Assembly (NCBI GenBank): GCA_963837365.1
Contig: CAWIMW010000006.1
Coordinates: forward strand, 1-64,000
DNA length: 64,000 nt
Reading direction: 5' to 3'
Origin: CAWBXL01 sp963837365
GTDB lineage: Bacteria > Acidobacteriota > Terriglobia > Terriglobales > Acidobacteriaceae
Shown: piece after piece, positions 16,434-24,941 of the stretch
How positions within the stretch are numbered: the stretch's first letter is position 1
Layout of the letters: every line of letters begins with the position of its first letter
Program-made: the position numbers and the translations under genes
The notes under the pieces: generated by a model
Database searches by the model: none
Told to the model about the DNA's origin: nothing
The model's input: only the letters and a program-made list of their open reading frames with translations

Positions 16434-17609
16434 TTACTCAGCCGCCATAAATCGAATGCAGACCGGCGCGGGCACTTTGATTTCGGTTCCCGTCGGGGTG
16501 AGCTTACCGCTGGCCTGGTTAATAGCGAACTCCACGATGTTGTCGGAATCCTGATTTGCCACCAACAAACGCTTGCCGTCCGGGTCAATCTCAAAGTTGC
16601 GGGGGGTTTTGCCTTTTGTAGAGACATGTTCCACAAATGTCAGTGTTCCTTTGGACTGGTCGATTGCAAACACTGCCAGGCCGTCATCTCCCCGGTTGGA
16701 AGCGTAAAGAAACTTACCGCTTGGATGGACCTCTACCTCGGCATCAGTGTTCTCGCCCTTAAAGTTCTTGGGCAGTGTAGTTACGGTTTGCAACTTGTGT
16801 AGAGTTCCCCCCTTGGCATCATAGGCAAAAGTTGTGACCGAGGAACCCATCTCGTTGATCACATAGACAAACTTCTCATTGGGATGGAATGCAATGTGGC
16901 GCGGGCCGGCTCCGGGAGCAGCCTTGGCAAAAGGCGGATCATTTGGCGTTAGCTTTCCTTTGGTGGCGTCAAAGCGGTAGACGAAAATTCGGTCCATCCC
17001 GAGGTCTGCATTGAGGGCAAAACGATTGTCGGGGGAAAGATCAATCCAGTGAGCGTGGGCCGCTTCCTGACGATCATGATTGGGGCCCGACCCCTTGTGC
17101 TGAATGAAATCTGAGGCTTGGCCTAAGCGTCCGTCTTCCAAGACCGGGAATACTGCTAGGTTCCCGCCGGTGTAATTTGCTACCAGAGCAAACTTGCCGG
17201 TATGGTCGAGCGAAATGTAGCACGGGTCCGCGCCGCGGGACGCCATTTGATTCAGCAGGGCCAACTTGCCCGTCTTCTCATCAATCGAGAATGCGCTAAC
17301 GATGCCGCTCGATTGGCCCTGGTAGTCATGGGTTTCATTGGCGACATACAGAAATTTGTGGTTGGGATGCACCGCGACAAACGATGGGTTGGGAGTTTCC
17401 GCAGCGAGACCGAGATCTTCAAGCTGGCCGCTGGTGGCATCATAGCGGTAGGTATAAATGCCTTTGCTGCCACGCACCGTGTAGGTGCCGATGTAGACCA
17501 GATACTGGTTCGCTTTTGCGGTGGCTGCGAGAGCAGAAATTGCGGTGAGAGCAAAAATCAAAAGCAGCAGATAGGCACTAATGCGATGGGTCAGTTTCAT
17601 GCCATCCAT
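16434..17609 (-). CDS. Secreted lactonase-family seven-bladed propeller
   Basis: 391 residues: a signal peptide (about residues 5-33), then the lactonase fold starting YLVYIGTYTVRGSKGIYTYRYD. Repeated blade motifs such as PNPSFVAVHPNHKFLYVANE, GPRHIAFHPNEKFVYVINE and EVEVHPSGKFLYASNRGDD are typical of Pgl/YkgB-type 6-phosphogluconolactonases. The signal peptide points to an extracellular sugar-lactone or related substrate rather than the pentose phosphate pathway. It is adjacent to a secreted hexosaminidase on the same strand, suggesting joint glycan use. Confidence 0.88.
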   Translation of the reverse strand: MDGMKLTHRISAYLLLLIFALTAISALAATAKANQYLVYIGTYTVRGSKGIYTYRYDATSGQLEDLGLAAETPNPSFVAVHPNHKFLYVANETHDYQGQSSGIVSAFSIDEKTGKLALLNQMASRGADPCYISLDHTGKFALVANYTGGNLAVFPVLEDGRLGQASDFIQHKGSGPNHDRQEAAHAHWIDLSPDNRFALNADLGMDRIFVYRFDATKGKLTPNDPPFAKAAPGAGPRHIAFHPNEKFVYVINEMGSSVTTFAYDAKGGTLHKLQTVTTLPKNFKGENTDAEVEVHPSGKFLYASNRGDDGLAVFAIDQSKGTLTFVEHVSTKGKTPRNFEIDPDGKRLLVANQDSDNIVEFAINQASGKLTPTGTEIKVPAPVCIRFMAAE

Positions 17610-17668
17610 GAAAACTCATCTTGCGGAGAAGCGCAACCTGCTACCGACCAACATGAAGAGGAAACAAC

Positions 17669-19726
17669 TCACTGCAAATGAGCATTCACCGTTTGATTTG
17701 CAGCGGCTTCAACTAATTTTTGCACTGCGGGTGTGACCATCAGCAGCAATTGCGCCTGGGGCTTTTTGGCCTCCTCAATTAGGGCCAGTTGTTGTATCTT
17801 CCAATCTTGTGGAGCGCCATTCCCGCGATCCAGAAAATCCAGGGCTTCAAGCCCTGCTGTTCCAAGTGCAGAAAGGCTTTGGGAAAGGGGCACAACTTCC
17901 TTCATCAGCAATGATTGTTCTGCTGTGGCTTCGATATCGGTCTGGTTGTTGCGCCAACGAGTGAGCAGCGCCCGGATCTCAGGTTCGGTGCCGGGTGCCA
18001 GGTTGCCACTCACGAAAGCATTCACTAGATTGTCGAACCCACGCGCAGTCCTGCTTTCCGGACGCACCGTATCCACCAGACGATTGAGCGGCATCAGGCT
18101 GGTCGAGGGCTCGGAAGCTAGATGCTCGCGTTCATAATCTTTGGCCGGTTCAGCCACATCGGCCAGCGTGCGCAGCGCAGAGATGTCCTCACTCCCGGCA
18201 ATTCTTCGCAGCATTTCATCGTAGCTGGAATTGTGCGTGAGTCCCAGATTATCCAGCCGCCGGCTGGTGACTTCCATGCGCTCGTACATCGAGTTCACAT
18301 CGGTCACATCCTGCGGTGACCAGAAACGCTCGGCAATGGCTGCTGCACGTGGCCAGATACGTGAGTCAATATTTTCCGGCGACACAAACTCCGCCCACAT
18401 GCACGCTTCACCACCCAGGATCAGTTTCTTCTCATCGGCGGAAAGGTCTGCCGTGGCCCCGGTCATGGGATCTACTGCGTAGTGGCGCGCCGTAGACCAC
18501 GCTAAATCGAGATAATACCCGGAAGAAAGCAGGCCCCTGTAGCCCTGCTTGGCCGCCTTTGCCAGGGATGACTGGCCACGCCAGGATTGTATGACAATAC
18601 TCTTCGGCACATCTGGTTGAAGGATTTCATCCCAGCCTAGCGTGATTTTTCCGTGTTTGCTTACCAGTTTCTCGACGCGGCCGCTGAAATAGGCCTGTAG
18701 TTCCTCATTTGTCTTGAAGTAATGTTCGCGCTTGAACTGCTGAATTTTCGGGTTTGCATCCCACTCTTTTCCATTTACTTCATCTCCCCCGATGTGGAAG
18801 TAGTGATCGGGAAACAGCGCGGCCATCTCTGCAATAAAACTGTCGAGAAATCTGTAGGTGCTTTCGCGCGTAGGATCCATGGCGGGATCGAACACTCCCC
18901 ATTGCCGTTCAATTTCGTACGGCCCCGGGCCGCTGGCCAGCGCGGGATAGCCGAGAAACCAAGCCGTGCTGTGGCCCGGCATATCGAATTCCGGGACCAC
19001 GCGAATGCCGCGATCGGCTGCGTAAGCAATCAGCTCCTTGGCTTCGGCCTGGGTGTAGAAAAATCCGTCCGATCCCATTTCTTGCAGCTTGGGAAATTTC
19101 TTGCTTTCGATGCGGAAGCCCTGGTTCTCCGACAAGTGCCAGTGGAAAACATTCAGTTTTACCGCCGCCATGCCGTCAATGTTTCGCCTGAGCACATCGA
19201 GAGGGATGAAGTGGCGGGCGACATCAATCATCAATCCGCGCCAAGGGAAACGGGGCTTGTCCTGAATTGATATTGCTGGGACCGCAAAGCCGGTTGGGGT
19301 GTTCTGCACCAATTGAAGAAAGGTTTGCAGGCCATGCATCGCGCCCAGCGTTGTGGGCGCAGTGAGCTTCGCGCCCGAGGGCGCAATTTCCAGTGAATAG
19401 GATTCGTCCTCTCCCAACTCTGGGATTTCCTTGCTGGCGTGGTCGGCATGGACCAGCAGGCTGGCGGTTTGATCACCAACCATCTTTATGTTGATCGGCA
19501 ACATACCCGTCTCGGTGCGCAGTTGGACCGCAAAGCGCTCGATGGCGCGCTGCAAGCGGCCATCACCTTTCCCGCTCATGGCAATGGTGAAGGAAGGGGC
19601 AATCACCAGTTGTCCGGTGCCGGGCTGCATCTGCGCCGGCATCGGCATGAGGGACGGTGGTTTCTGCGTTTGAGAGGAGCACACGATGGCTGTGCCCAGC
19701 ATGAACACTAGTGAAAGAGTTCGCAA
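17669..19726 (-). CDS. Secreted beta-N-acetylhexosaminidase, GH20
   Basis: 685 residues with an N-terminal signal (RTLSLVFMLGTAIVCSS), an N-terminal GH20b-like domain, and the TIM barrel starting FPWRGLMIDVARHFIP. The catalytic Asp-Glu pair is in HIGGDEVNG (about residue 315). LNVFHWHLSENQGFR, VVPEFDMPGHS and ILGGEACMWAEFV are further family motifs. It releases N-acetylhexosamine from chito-oligosaccharides or cell-wall glycans by substrate-assisted catalysis. A helical C-terminal part of about 150 residues follows the barrel. A small palindrome (17840-17856) is translated in this part. Confidence 0.93.
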   Translation of the reverse strand: MRTLSLVFMLGTAIVCSSQTQKPPSLMPMPAQMQPGTGQLVIAPSFTIAMSGKGDGRLQRAIERFAVQLRTETGMLPINIKMVGDQTASLLVHADHASKEIPELGEDESYSLEIAPSGAKLTAPTTLGAMHGLQTFLQLVQNTPTGFAVPAISIQDKPRFPWRGLMIDVARHFIPLDVLRRNIDGMAAVKLNVFHWHLSENQGFRIESKKFPKLQEMGSDGFFYTQAEAKELIAYAADRGIRVVPEFDMPGHSTAWFLGYPALASGPGPYEIERQWGVFDPAMDPTRESTYRFLDSFIAEMAALFPDHYFHIGGDEVNGKEWDANPKIQQFKREHYFKTNEELQAYFSGRVEKLVSKHGKITLGWDEILQPDVPKSIVIQSWRGQSSLAKAAKQGYRGLLSSGYYLDLAWSTARHYAVDPMTGATADLSADEKKLILGGEACMWAEFVSPENIDSRIWPRAAAIAERFWSPQDVTDVNSMYERMEVTSRRLDNLGLTHNSSYDEMLRRIAGSEDISALRTLADVAEPAKDYEREHLASEPSTSLMPLNRLVDTVRPESRTARGFDNLVNAFVSGNLAPGTEPEIRALLTRWRNNQTDIEATAEQSLLMKEVVPLSQSLSALGTAGLEALDFLDRGNGAPQDWKIQQLALIEEAKKPQAQLLLMVTPAVQKLVEAAANQTVNAHLQ

Positions 19727-19840
19727 GAAGATTCTCCGGGCCTTGGCAAAGCGAGCGATGGCCTAATCCGCAGGATAGAGGAAGCGATAGGCAGCCGCCA
19801 ACCCTGGAAGTTAACTGCGGAGTGACTCCGATGACTTCGC

Positions 19841-20662
19841 GTGGCTGGGCTTGCCATGCGAAAATTCATAATGATGCAAGCGCACCTGCGCGCCCAGCGG
19901 CTCGCTCTTTCATTATTGTTGATTGCGGTAGCGACTTCTTTTGGCCAAGACTCAAAGAGTCATCCGCCACGCTATGGATTTGAAGTCGTCCGTCAGTTTC
20001 CTCATGACCCTACGGCATTTACCCAGGGCTTTACCTACCACGACGGTTTTTTCTTTGAAGGCACCGGACGCAACGGCTCGTCATACCTTCGCCAGGTCCG
20101 GATCGAAACTGGCGAAATTGTCCGGCAAGTTGGCTTGGCGCCTCAGTTTTTTGGTGAAGGAATTACTATTCTCGGCGACAAGGTGATCCAACTCACATGG
20201 CTGGCGCAAACGGGATTTATATACAGCCTTGGCGATTTTCGGCGCTTGCGGAGCTTTACATATCCAGGAGAAGGTTGGGGGCTTACGAGCAATGGCCGTG
20301 AGGTCTTCATGAGCGATGGAACTCCGGAAATCCGCGTTCTGGACCCCAAATCACTAAGAGAACAGCGGCGGATCAAGGTCCACGACGGGGCGAGGCCGAT
20401 TTCGCAATTGAATGAACTGGAGTTTGTCGAAGGAGAGATTTTTGCCAATGTCTGGCAGACGAACCGGATCGCCCGCATTTCTCCTCAGACCGGCGAGGTG
20501 GTGGGATGGATTGATCTCACCGGCCTGCTCAGTCCGATTTATCACCTGGAGTCTGGCGCCGTCTTGAATGGGATCGCTTACGATCAAAAAGGCAAGCGTT
20601 TGTTTGTAACCGGAAAATTGTGGCCGAAGATATTCGAGATCAAACTCGTCGCTAAACGCTGA
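19841..20662 (+). CDS. Glutaminyl-peptide cyclotransferase (plant/bacterial type)
   Basis: 273 residues with a signal peptide (LRAQRLALSLLLIAVATSFGQ), then a five-bladed propeller of the glutamine cyclotransferase family: PHDPTAFTQGFTYHDGFFFEGTGRNGSS, EGWGLTSNGREVFMSDG, LNELEFVEGEIFANVW, HLESGAVLNGIAYDQKGKRLFVTGKLWPKIFEI. It converts N-terminal Gln to pyroglutamate on exported peptides. ATG 19856 is an alternative start; 19841 is GTG. It is divergent from the GH20 gene with about 115 bases of shared upstream region. Confidence 0.92.
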   Translation: MAGLAMRKFIMMQAHLRAQRLALSLLLIAVATSFGQDSKSHPPRYGFEVVRQFPHDPTAFTQGFTYHDGFFFEGTGRNGSSYLRQVRIETGEIVRQVGLAPQFFGEGITILGDKVIQLTWLAQTGFIYSLGDFRRLRSFTYPGEGWGLTSNGREVFMSDGTPEIRVLDPKSLREQRRIKVHDGARPISQLNELEFVEGEIFANVWQTNRIARISPQTGEVVGWIDLTGLLSPIYHLESGAVLNGIAYDQKGKRLFVTGKLWPKIFEIKLVAKR

Positions 20663-20671
20663 CGTCGCAGC

Positions 20672-21001
20672 TTAGCCAGTGCCTGCACAGGCGGCCAGCA
20701 TCGAAGACTGAAAGTGCAATAGTTGGGGCTCGGCCGCCAGCTTTGCCAGGCCCACCTCACCCTGACGCCGCGTTCCAGCTTGTCCCACCCAAACTACGCG
20801 GAATTGCGCCTTCTCCTGTTCGAGCTTAACTTCCAGGACCGATCCCAAGCCCAGGGTGTACCTCATGCCACACACCACCATGCCGCTGCTGCTGATGTTT
20901 CTAACATGCGCGGGTTGGGCGAAGGGCTGCGAAAAGGAATCAATTCCCCACAACTGCACGGAGAGTTCAGTATCCACTCGGGGATGCCGGCGACGATCCA
21001 T
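20672..21001 (-). CDS. PilZ-domain protein
   Basis: 109 residues starting MDRRRHPRVDTELSVQLWG (RRxxR motif) and continuing PAHVRNISSSGMVVCGM, which matches the second PilZ signature in loose form (D/NxSxxG). Such proteins bind cyclic di-GMP, though the first Arg motif is followed by a His rather than the usual pattern. No second domain. Convergent with the cyclotransferase gene, 9 bases apart. Confidence 0.8.
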   Translation of the reverse strand: MDRRRHPRVDTELSVQLWGIDSFSQPFAQPAHVRNISSSGMVVCGMRYTLGLGSVLEVKLEQEKAQFRVVWVGQAGTRRQGEVGLAKLAAEPQLLHFQSSMLAACAGTG

Positions 21002-21112
21002 AAGTTTGTGAAGAGTGCTGCCGAAATACTATTGTGCGAACTCGGGCAGGGAAACTTACCCCGGTTACTCATAACGGGTTCCCAAAGTTACCACGGAGCA
21101 GGGTGTGGAAAA

Positions 21113-21340
21113 TCAGTTCATGGAGCAAGCGCCCGGACCGCGGGGGTCGCCGCAACTGCCACAGGGGCCAGCACTTGCGCGAGGAGCGGAAGATGAACCC
21201 TTGGCGGAGACGGCAAACACTGATAGTTGCGGCGCCAACTGCTTGCCGTGGCACTTGGGGCACTGGGCCTTCTGGCTTCCGTAGATGAGGGCTTCAAAGT
21301 TGTGGTCGCATTCCTTACAGATGTATTCGTAAATGGGCAT
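21113..21340 (-). CDS. FmdB-type zinc-ribbon protein
   Basis: 75 residues beginning MPIYEYICKECDHNFEALI, with Cys8, Cys11, Cys27 and Cys30 forming the FmdB/CxxC regulatory zinc ribbon. The tail is Ser/Gly/Cys-rich (GPCGSCGDPRGPGAC). A typical small family member of unknown role, sometimes linked to amide metabolism. Confidence 0.85.
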   Translation of the reverse strand: MPIYEYICKECDHNFEALIYGSQKAQCPKCHGKQLAPQLSVFAVSAKGSSSAPRASAGPCGSCGDPRGPGACSMN

Positions 21341-21382
21341 GATGGCGCTCCGCTAATCTCTATATTATTGTAAGGCCAAGCC

Positions 21383-22429
21383 GTGGATTCTTTGCAAACC
21401 AAAACCAGTCAATTTGTTCCCCGCCGGTGGTTGCGCGGTGGACATGCGCAGACCCTGGCCAGCTTCCTGCTGCGACGCCAGGTTACTTTGCCGCCTTCTG
21501 AAGAACGGCTGGTTGAAGTAGAGCCAGGCATCCGCGTGCTTTGCCATTGCAACTGGCAGCCGGATCGCAAAGACAAACTTACCGTCATTGTTGTGCATGG
21601 CCTTGAGGGCTCAAGCGAATCCGGGTATGCACTGGGCATAGCACAAAAAGGTTTGGCGCTGGGAATGAATGTTGTCCGCATGAACCAGCGGAATTGTGGG
21701 GGGATGGACAGGTTGGCGCCTACCCTCTACCATTCGGGGCGTTCCAGCGACGTGGCAGTTGTCGCCAAAAACTTAATCGAGCAGGACGCGATTCAACACC
21801 TGGCATTAGCCGGATATTCAATGGGTGGGAACCTGGTGCTTAAGTTGGCAGGGGAGTGGGGCGCGCAGGCCCCGCCGCAGTTTCGTGCAGTCGCGGCGGT
21901 TTGTCCTGCGATGGACCTTGCGCCCTCCGCCGATGCTCTCCATCAGGCGGGCAATCGGTTGTATGAGATGTACTTCCTAACGAAGTTACGCGGACGCCTG
22001 CGCGCCAAAGCACGCTACTTTCCTGAGGCTTTCGATGTTGCGAGGTTGCAGGGAATACGCAGCCTGCGGGATTTTGATGAGCAGGTCACGGCCTACTACA
22101 GCGGGTTTACAGGGGCCGATGACTACTACGCACGCTCTTCCGCCGCGAATGTCGTCGATCGGATCACGGCTCCCACGCTGATCATTCATGCTGCGAATGA
22201 TCCCTTTATTCGCATCCGGCCTGAGACACGGGAAAAGGTATTGGGGAATCCGCACATCACGTTTATGGAAACCAGCGACGGCGGACACTGTTCTTTCCTG
22301 GCTGAGCCGAATGGGTATGACGGGCACTGGGCAGAACGGAAAGTGGTGGAATATTTGCAGCAGCACGCGGTGGATTCTATGGCAGGGGAAGCGGATTCCT
22401 CCTTTGAGCTTCGCTCATCGTCGGAATGA
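21383..22429 (+). CDS. YheT-family alpha/beta hydrolase
   Basis: 348 residues with the family start FVPRRWLRGGHAQTLASFLLRR, oxyanion region VIVVHGLEGSSESGY, NQRNCGG, the nucleophile elbow GYSMGGN, and late acid/His parts (HAANDPFIR, SDGGHCSFL). It starts at GTG. Probably a cytoplasmic esterase; substrate unknown. The last 13 or so residues (ADSSFELRSSSE) are encoded by a dispersed repeat. The gene overlaps the end of the convergent acyltransferase gene by 15 bases. Confidence 0.9.
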   Translation: MDSLQTKTSQFVPRRWLRGGHAQTLASFLLRRQVTLPPSEERLVEVEPGIRVLCHCNWQPDRKDKLTVIVVHGLEGSSESGYALGIAQKGLALGMNVVRMNQRNCGGMDRLAPTLYHSGRSSDVAVVAKNLIEQDAIQHLALAGYSMGGNLVLKLAGEWGAQAPPQFRAVAAVCPAMDLAPSADALHQAGNRLYEMYFLTKLRGRLRAKARYFPEAFDVARLQGIRSLRDFDEQVTAYYSGFTGADDYYARSSAANVVDRITAPTLIIHAANDPFIRIRPETREKVLGNPHITFMETSDGGHCSFLAEPNGYDGHWAERKVVEYLQQHAVDSMAGEADSSFELRSSSE

Positions 22430-22432
22430 CAA
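22391..22432. repeat. Dispersed repeat with GTCGGAATGACA end
   Basis: The pattern GATTCCTCC-...-CGTCGGAATGACA lies across the ends of two convergent genes and supplies both stop codons. Relatives are at 26454-26496 and 36185-36285. Confidence 0.6.
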
Positions 22433-23626
22433 GGTGGGTTGGTTCTTCCACCAGATCCGGAGGATGGACAAAACCAGCATCGCGAGAAAAATCGTCAGCA
22501 GCCCCACCGACGCGCCGCGAATTGATGAGATATGGTGGCGCAAAATGGAAAAACGCCCGTATACAAACTCGATGTGTACCCAGTACACCAGCAGTGAGGT
22601 CTGGCCCAGTTGAATCAGCGGACTGAACCCCCACTGGCCTGCACCCCATCGGCACCAGATGTACACTCCAAGCAGAATCACCAGTAGCAAGCCCACACGC
22701 AACATGAAAAAGTTCGGACTGGTGTGCCAGTAGTCATAAACCGGATATAGCTGACGAGGCAGAGCATCGAGCCAGCGGGAAAGATAGATCATGGCGACCC
22801 CACTGGCCCCGAGGAGCAAAAAGATGGTTGCTCCGCGCGCTTTTGCCCAATCACTAAAGATGAGGAATCCCGCTGCAAGTCCCGCAAAGGCGAAAGCAGA
22901 CCAAGGGAAAATAGGAAACAACCACGCCTGCGGTTCTCCCAGGTTGTGGACTCCGTTGATATAAGACTCGATGGGCCAGGGAAGCCAGGGCATGCGCCAG
23001 GTGGTCCAAAACAGCGGAGTGAGGAGCGAGATCAGCCCTGCGGCCACCGCTGCCGCAAGCGGAAGAATCCAACCATGAGGCTGCCCCACCCTTGCGCTTT
23101 TTGCAGGGTTTGGGTGTTGATCTTGGGATTTGCCAGAGTCAACACCCCCACCCTGTCGCGAAAAACGCAGCAAGGGTGGGGCAGCCTCAATGAGGAAAAC
23201 GAACAGACCCATCAGCATCATGGAAAGACCGATGGTGTTCAGGATGTCCACCCGGAACAGATCGCTCCACGGCGCCCATCCCAAGGAAATCAGAAATTCC
23301 TGTAGGCGGAACAACAATCCCAGGACGAAGATTTCCGCTCCGCGAAGTATGGTCTGACGCACGATTTGGCCGGCTGGAGTTCCTTTTTGCAGCAGCTTGG
23401 CGGTCACCAGCGCGAAGGAAATTCCCGCCAGGAAAAGAAACAGAGGCGCAGGCAGCGTGCCGCCAATTTGCGACCACTGGAAAAACTTCGTCTTGCGCGC
23501 TTCGGGAGTGAGCCACGAATCATAGCAATGGGTCTGGAACATGACGAGGCAGGCGAGGCCACGCATCCAGTCAATGTAGGCAAGGCGAGAGGTTGTGGCT
23601 GCCGGAGCAGCTATGGTGTGCGCCAC
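22415..23626 (-). CDS. DUF1624/heparan-alpha-glucosaminide N-acetyltransferase-like membrane protein
   Basis: A 403-residue multi-pass membrane protein. The start RLAYIDWMRGLACLVMFQTHCYDSW is the family hallmark (DWMRG, HxxDSW). About ten hydrophobic helices follow, and PLFLFLAGISFALV matches the core. It should transfer an acetyl group across the membrane to a sugar or lipid; acceptor unknown. Between helices, residues near 150-185 (RQGGGVDSGKSQDQHPNPAKS region) are encoded by an inverted-repeat element, an in-frame insertion. The stop comes from a second repeat. A radical SAM gene is just upstream. Confidence 0.85.
   Translation of the reverse strand: MAHTIAAPAATTSRLAYIDWMRGLACLVMFQTHCYDSWLTPEARKTKFFQWSQIGGTLPAPLFLFLAGISFALVTAKLLQKGTPAGQIVRQTILRGAEIFVLGLLFRLQEFLISLGWAPWSDLFRVDILNTIGLSMMLMGLFVFLIEAAPPLLRFSRQGGGVDSGKSQDQHPNPAKSARVGQPHGWILPLAAAVAAGLISLLTPLFWTTWRMPWLPWPIESYINGVHNLGEPQAWLFPIFPWSAFAFAGLAAGFLIFSDWAKARGATIFLLLGASGVAMIYLSRWLDALPRQLYPVYDYWHTSPNFFMLRVGLLLVILLGVYIWCRWGAGQWGFSPLIQLGQTSLLVYWVHIEFVYGRFSILRHHISSIRGASVGLLTIFLAMLVLSILRIWWKNQPTLSFRR
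23076..23189. repeat. In-frame inverted-repeat element inside the DUF1624 gene
   Basis: Perfect 20-base arms at 23076-23095 (TGAGGCTGCCCCACCCTTGC) and 23170-23189, 74 bases apart, with further imperfect pairing inward. The whole 114 bases is a multiple of three and is translated without a stop. Confidence 0.75.
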
Positions 23627-23665
23627 ACGGGAAGTATAGAGGTGAACCGCTCGAAATCGGCCAGC

Positions 23666-24682
23666 TCAGCTTATTTGCACCAGTGGCCCTTCTGAGGGCG
23701 GTCCAGGAGTCCAACGGCGGATTGGGGATTCGTCCGCCAGCCGTGACATCACACGCCCCACCGCCATCGACCCGCGCACCAGATGATCTACCTTGAGCGG
23801 CCCCGCCACTTTGAGAGCTTTGATCCAATGCAGTCCGCTGCTGATGGCGCAGCCGCAGTGCCGGCAATCGGGCGAGCCTCCGAAAACGCAAGGCTCCACA
23901 CGCGTCTTGAAATCGGCTGAATAATTCACCGACATTTTGGCGAACAGGCATTCCTGCGGATTTGCCGGGGGTGAAAGAAATGCGTTTGTGATTCCCCGAT
24001 TCAGAAGCAGCTTCGGATACCGCGGTTGCAGTCGCGGCAACTCGCGGGCCACCAATTCGCGGTCTGATGGTGTAAGCATCTCATCGCTGTTCTCTTCGAT
24101 TTGCGGGGTGTAGAGGCTCACCCAAATATGGTCCACTTCAAGACGCGTATTCCAGAAGGCGAGGTACTCCTCCAAGTATCCGGCCCGCGCCAGCATGGGT
24201 CTGGTGATGACCCAATGCACGTTCGCCTTCCGCCCAGCAATGTTGGCCAAAATTCGCTCGTAGGTTGCGGGTTTGCGGCGCACATCGTGATGTTCCGGAA
24301 GCCCATCTACCGAGATGGCAATCCGCAACCGCGGCAATTCCATCCACTTCGCGGGAATGGGAATCACCGCGCTGGTCACAACCATGGTGAAGACCCCCAT
24401 CCGGGCCAGTTCGGGGAGAATACGGTCCAGCTCGCGATGCCGCACCAGCGGTTCTCCTCCCACTAAAGAAACGTGAAGGGGCCGGTGCCGGCGCACCAGG
24501 TCCAGCACGCCGTTCACCAGAGCATCGCCGCGAAAGTCGCTGAGCTGACGCAGCGTGGTTTCCGCAAGATGAGTGTCTCCATAGGCGTAGCATCCTGGGC
24601 AACTCAGAGGGCATTCCCGGGTGATTTCAATTGACATCAAGGGAATACGGCCGCGAAGGATTTGTCCCCACGAAGCGAACAT
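23666..24682 (-). CDS. Radical SAM protein
   Basis: The start at ATG 24682 has GAAGGA just upstream; ATG 24724 would add 14 residues. The 4Fe-4S motif is CPLSCPGCYAYG (Cys-X3-Cys-X2-Cys) near residue 24. LHVSLVGGEPLVRH is the SAM-binding GGE motif, then MVVTSAVIPIPAKWM and RIAISVDGLPEHHD. Late cysteines (ECLFAK, EPCVFGGSPDCRHCGC) suggest a second cluster, as in SPASM/HpnH-like enzymes. Substrate unknown. It lies 40 bases before the DUF1624 acyltransferase on the same strand. Confidence 0.85.
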   Translation of the reverse strand: MFASWGQILRGRIPLMSIEITRECPLSCPGCYAYGDTHLAETTLRQLSDFRGDALVNGVLDLVRRHRPLHVSLVGGEPLVRHRELDRILPELARMGVFTMVVTSAVIPIPAKWMELPRLRIAISVDGLPEHHDVRRKPATYERILANIAGRKANVHWVITRPMLARAGYLEEYLAFWNTRLEVDHIWVSLYTPQIEENSDEMLTPSDRELVARELPRLQPRYPKLLLNRGITNAFLSPPANPQECLFAKMSVNYSADFKTRVEPCVFGGSPDCRHCGCAISSGLHWIKALKVAGPLKVDHLVRGSMAVGRVMSRLADESPIRRWTPGPPSEGPLVQIS

Positions 24683-24823
24683 GTCCTTCACGGTAAGACT
24701 GGGGCGGGGAGGCTGGCACGGCATAAAGATAGATAGTTAGTTGCAGGCGGGAGCAGAATGGTTTCTCAGGGAAGCGCTCCCACCAATCGTAGGTGCATTC
24801 CATATAATGGAGATCGGACGCAA

Positions 24824-24900
24824 GGGCCCGTAGCTCAATTGGATAGAGCACCGGATTTCTAATCCGGGGGTTGCAGGTTCAATCCCTGCCGGGCCTACCA
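24824..24900 (+). tRNA. tRNA-Arg (anticodon TCT)
   Basis: 77 bases from GGGCCCG to encoded CCA. The acceptor stem pairs with CGGGCCT (one G-U at position 1). D arm GCTC-...-GAGC, anticodon stem CCGGA/TCCGG with loop TTTCTAA (TCT, reads AGA), and T arm GCAGG-TTCAATC-CCTGC are all intact. A single tRNA gene just before an AT-richer TPR gene. Confidence 0.97.
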
Positions 24901-24941
24901 GCGTTGATCGGATAGAATCTGCTTGGACTATTGGAAGGCAT

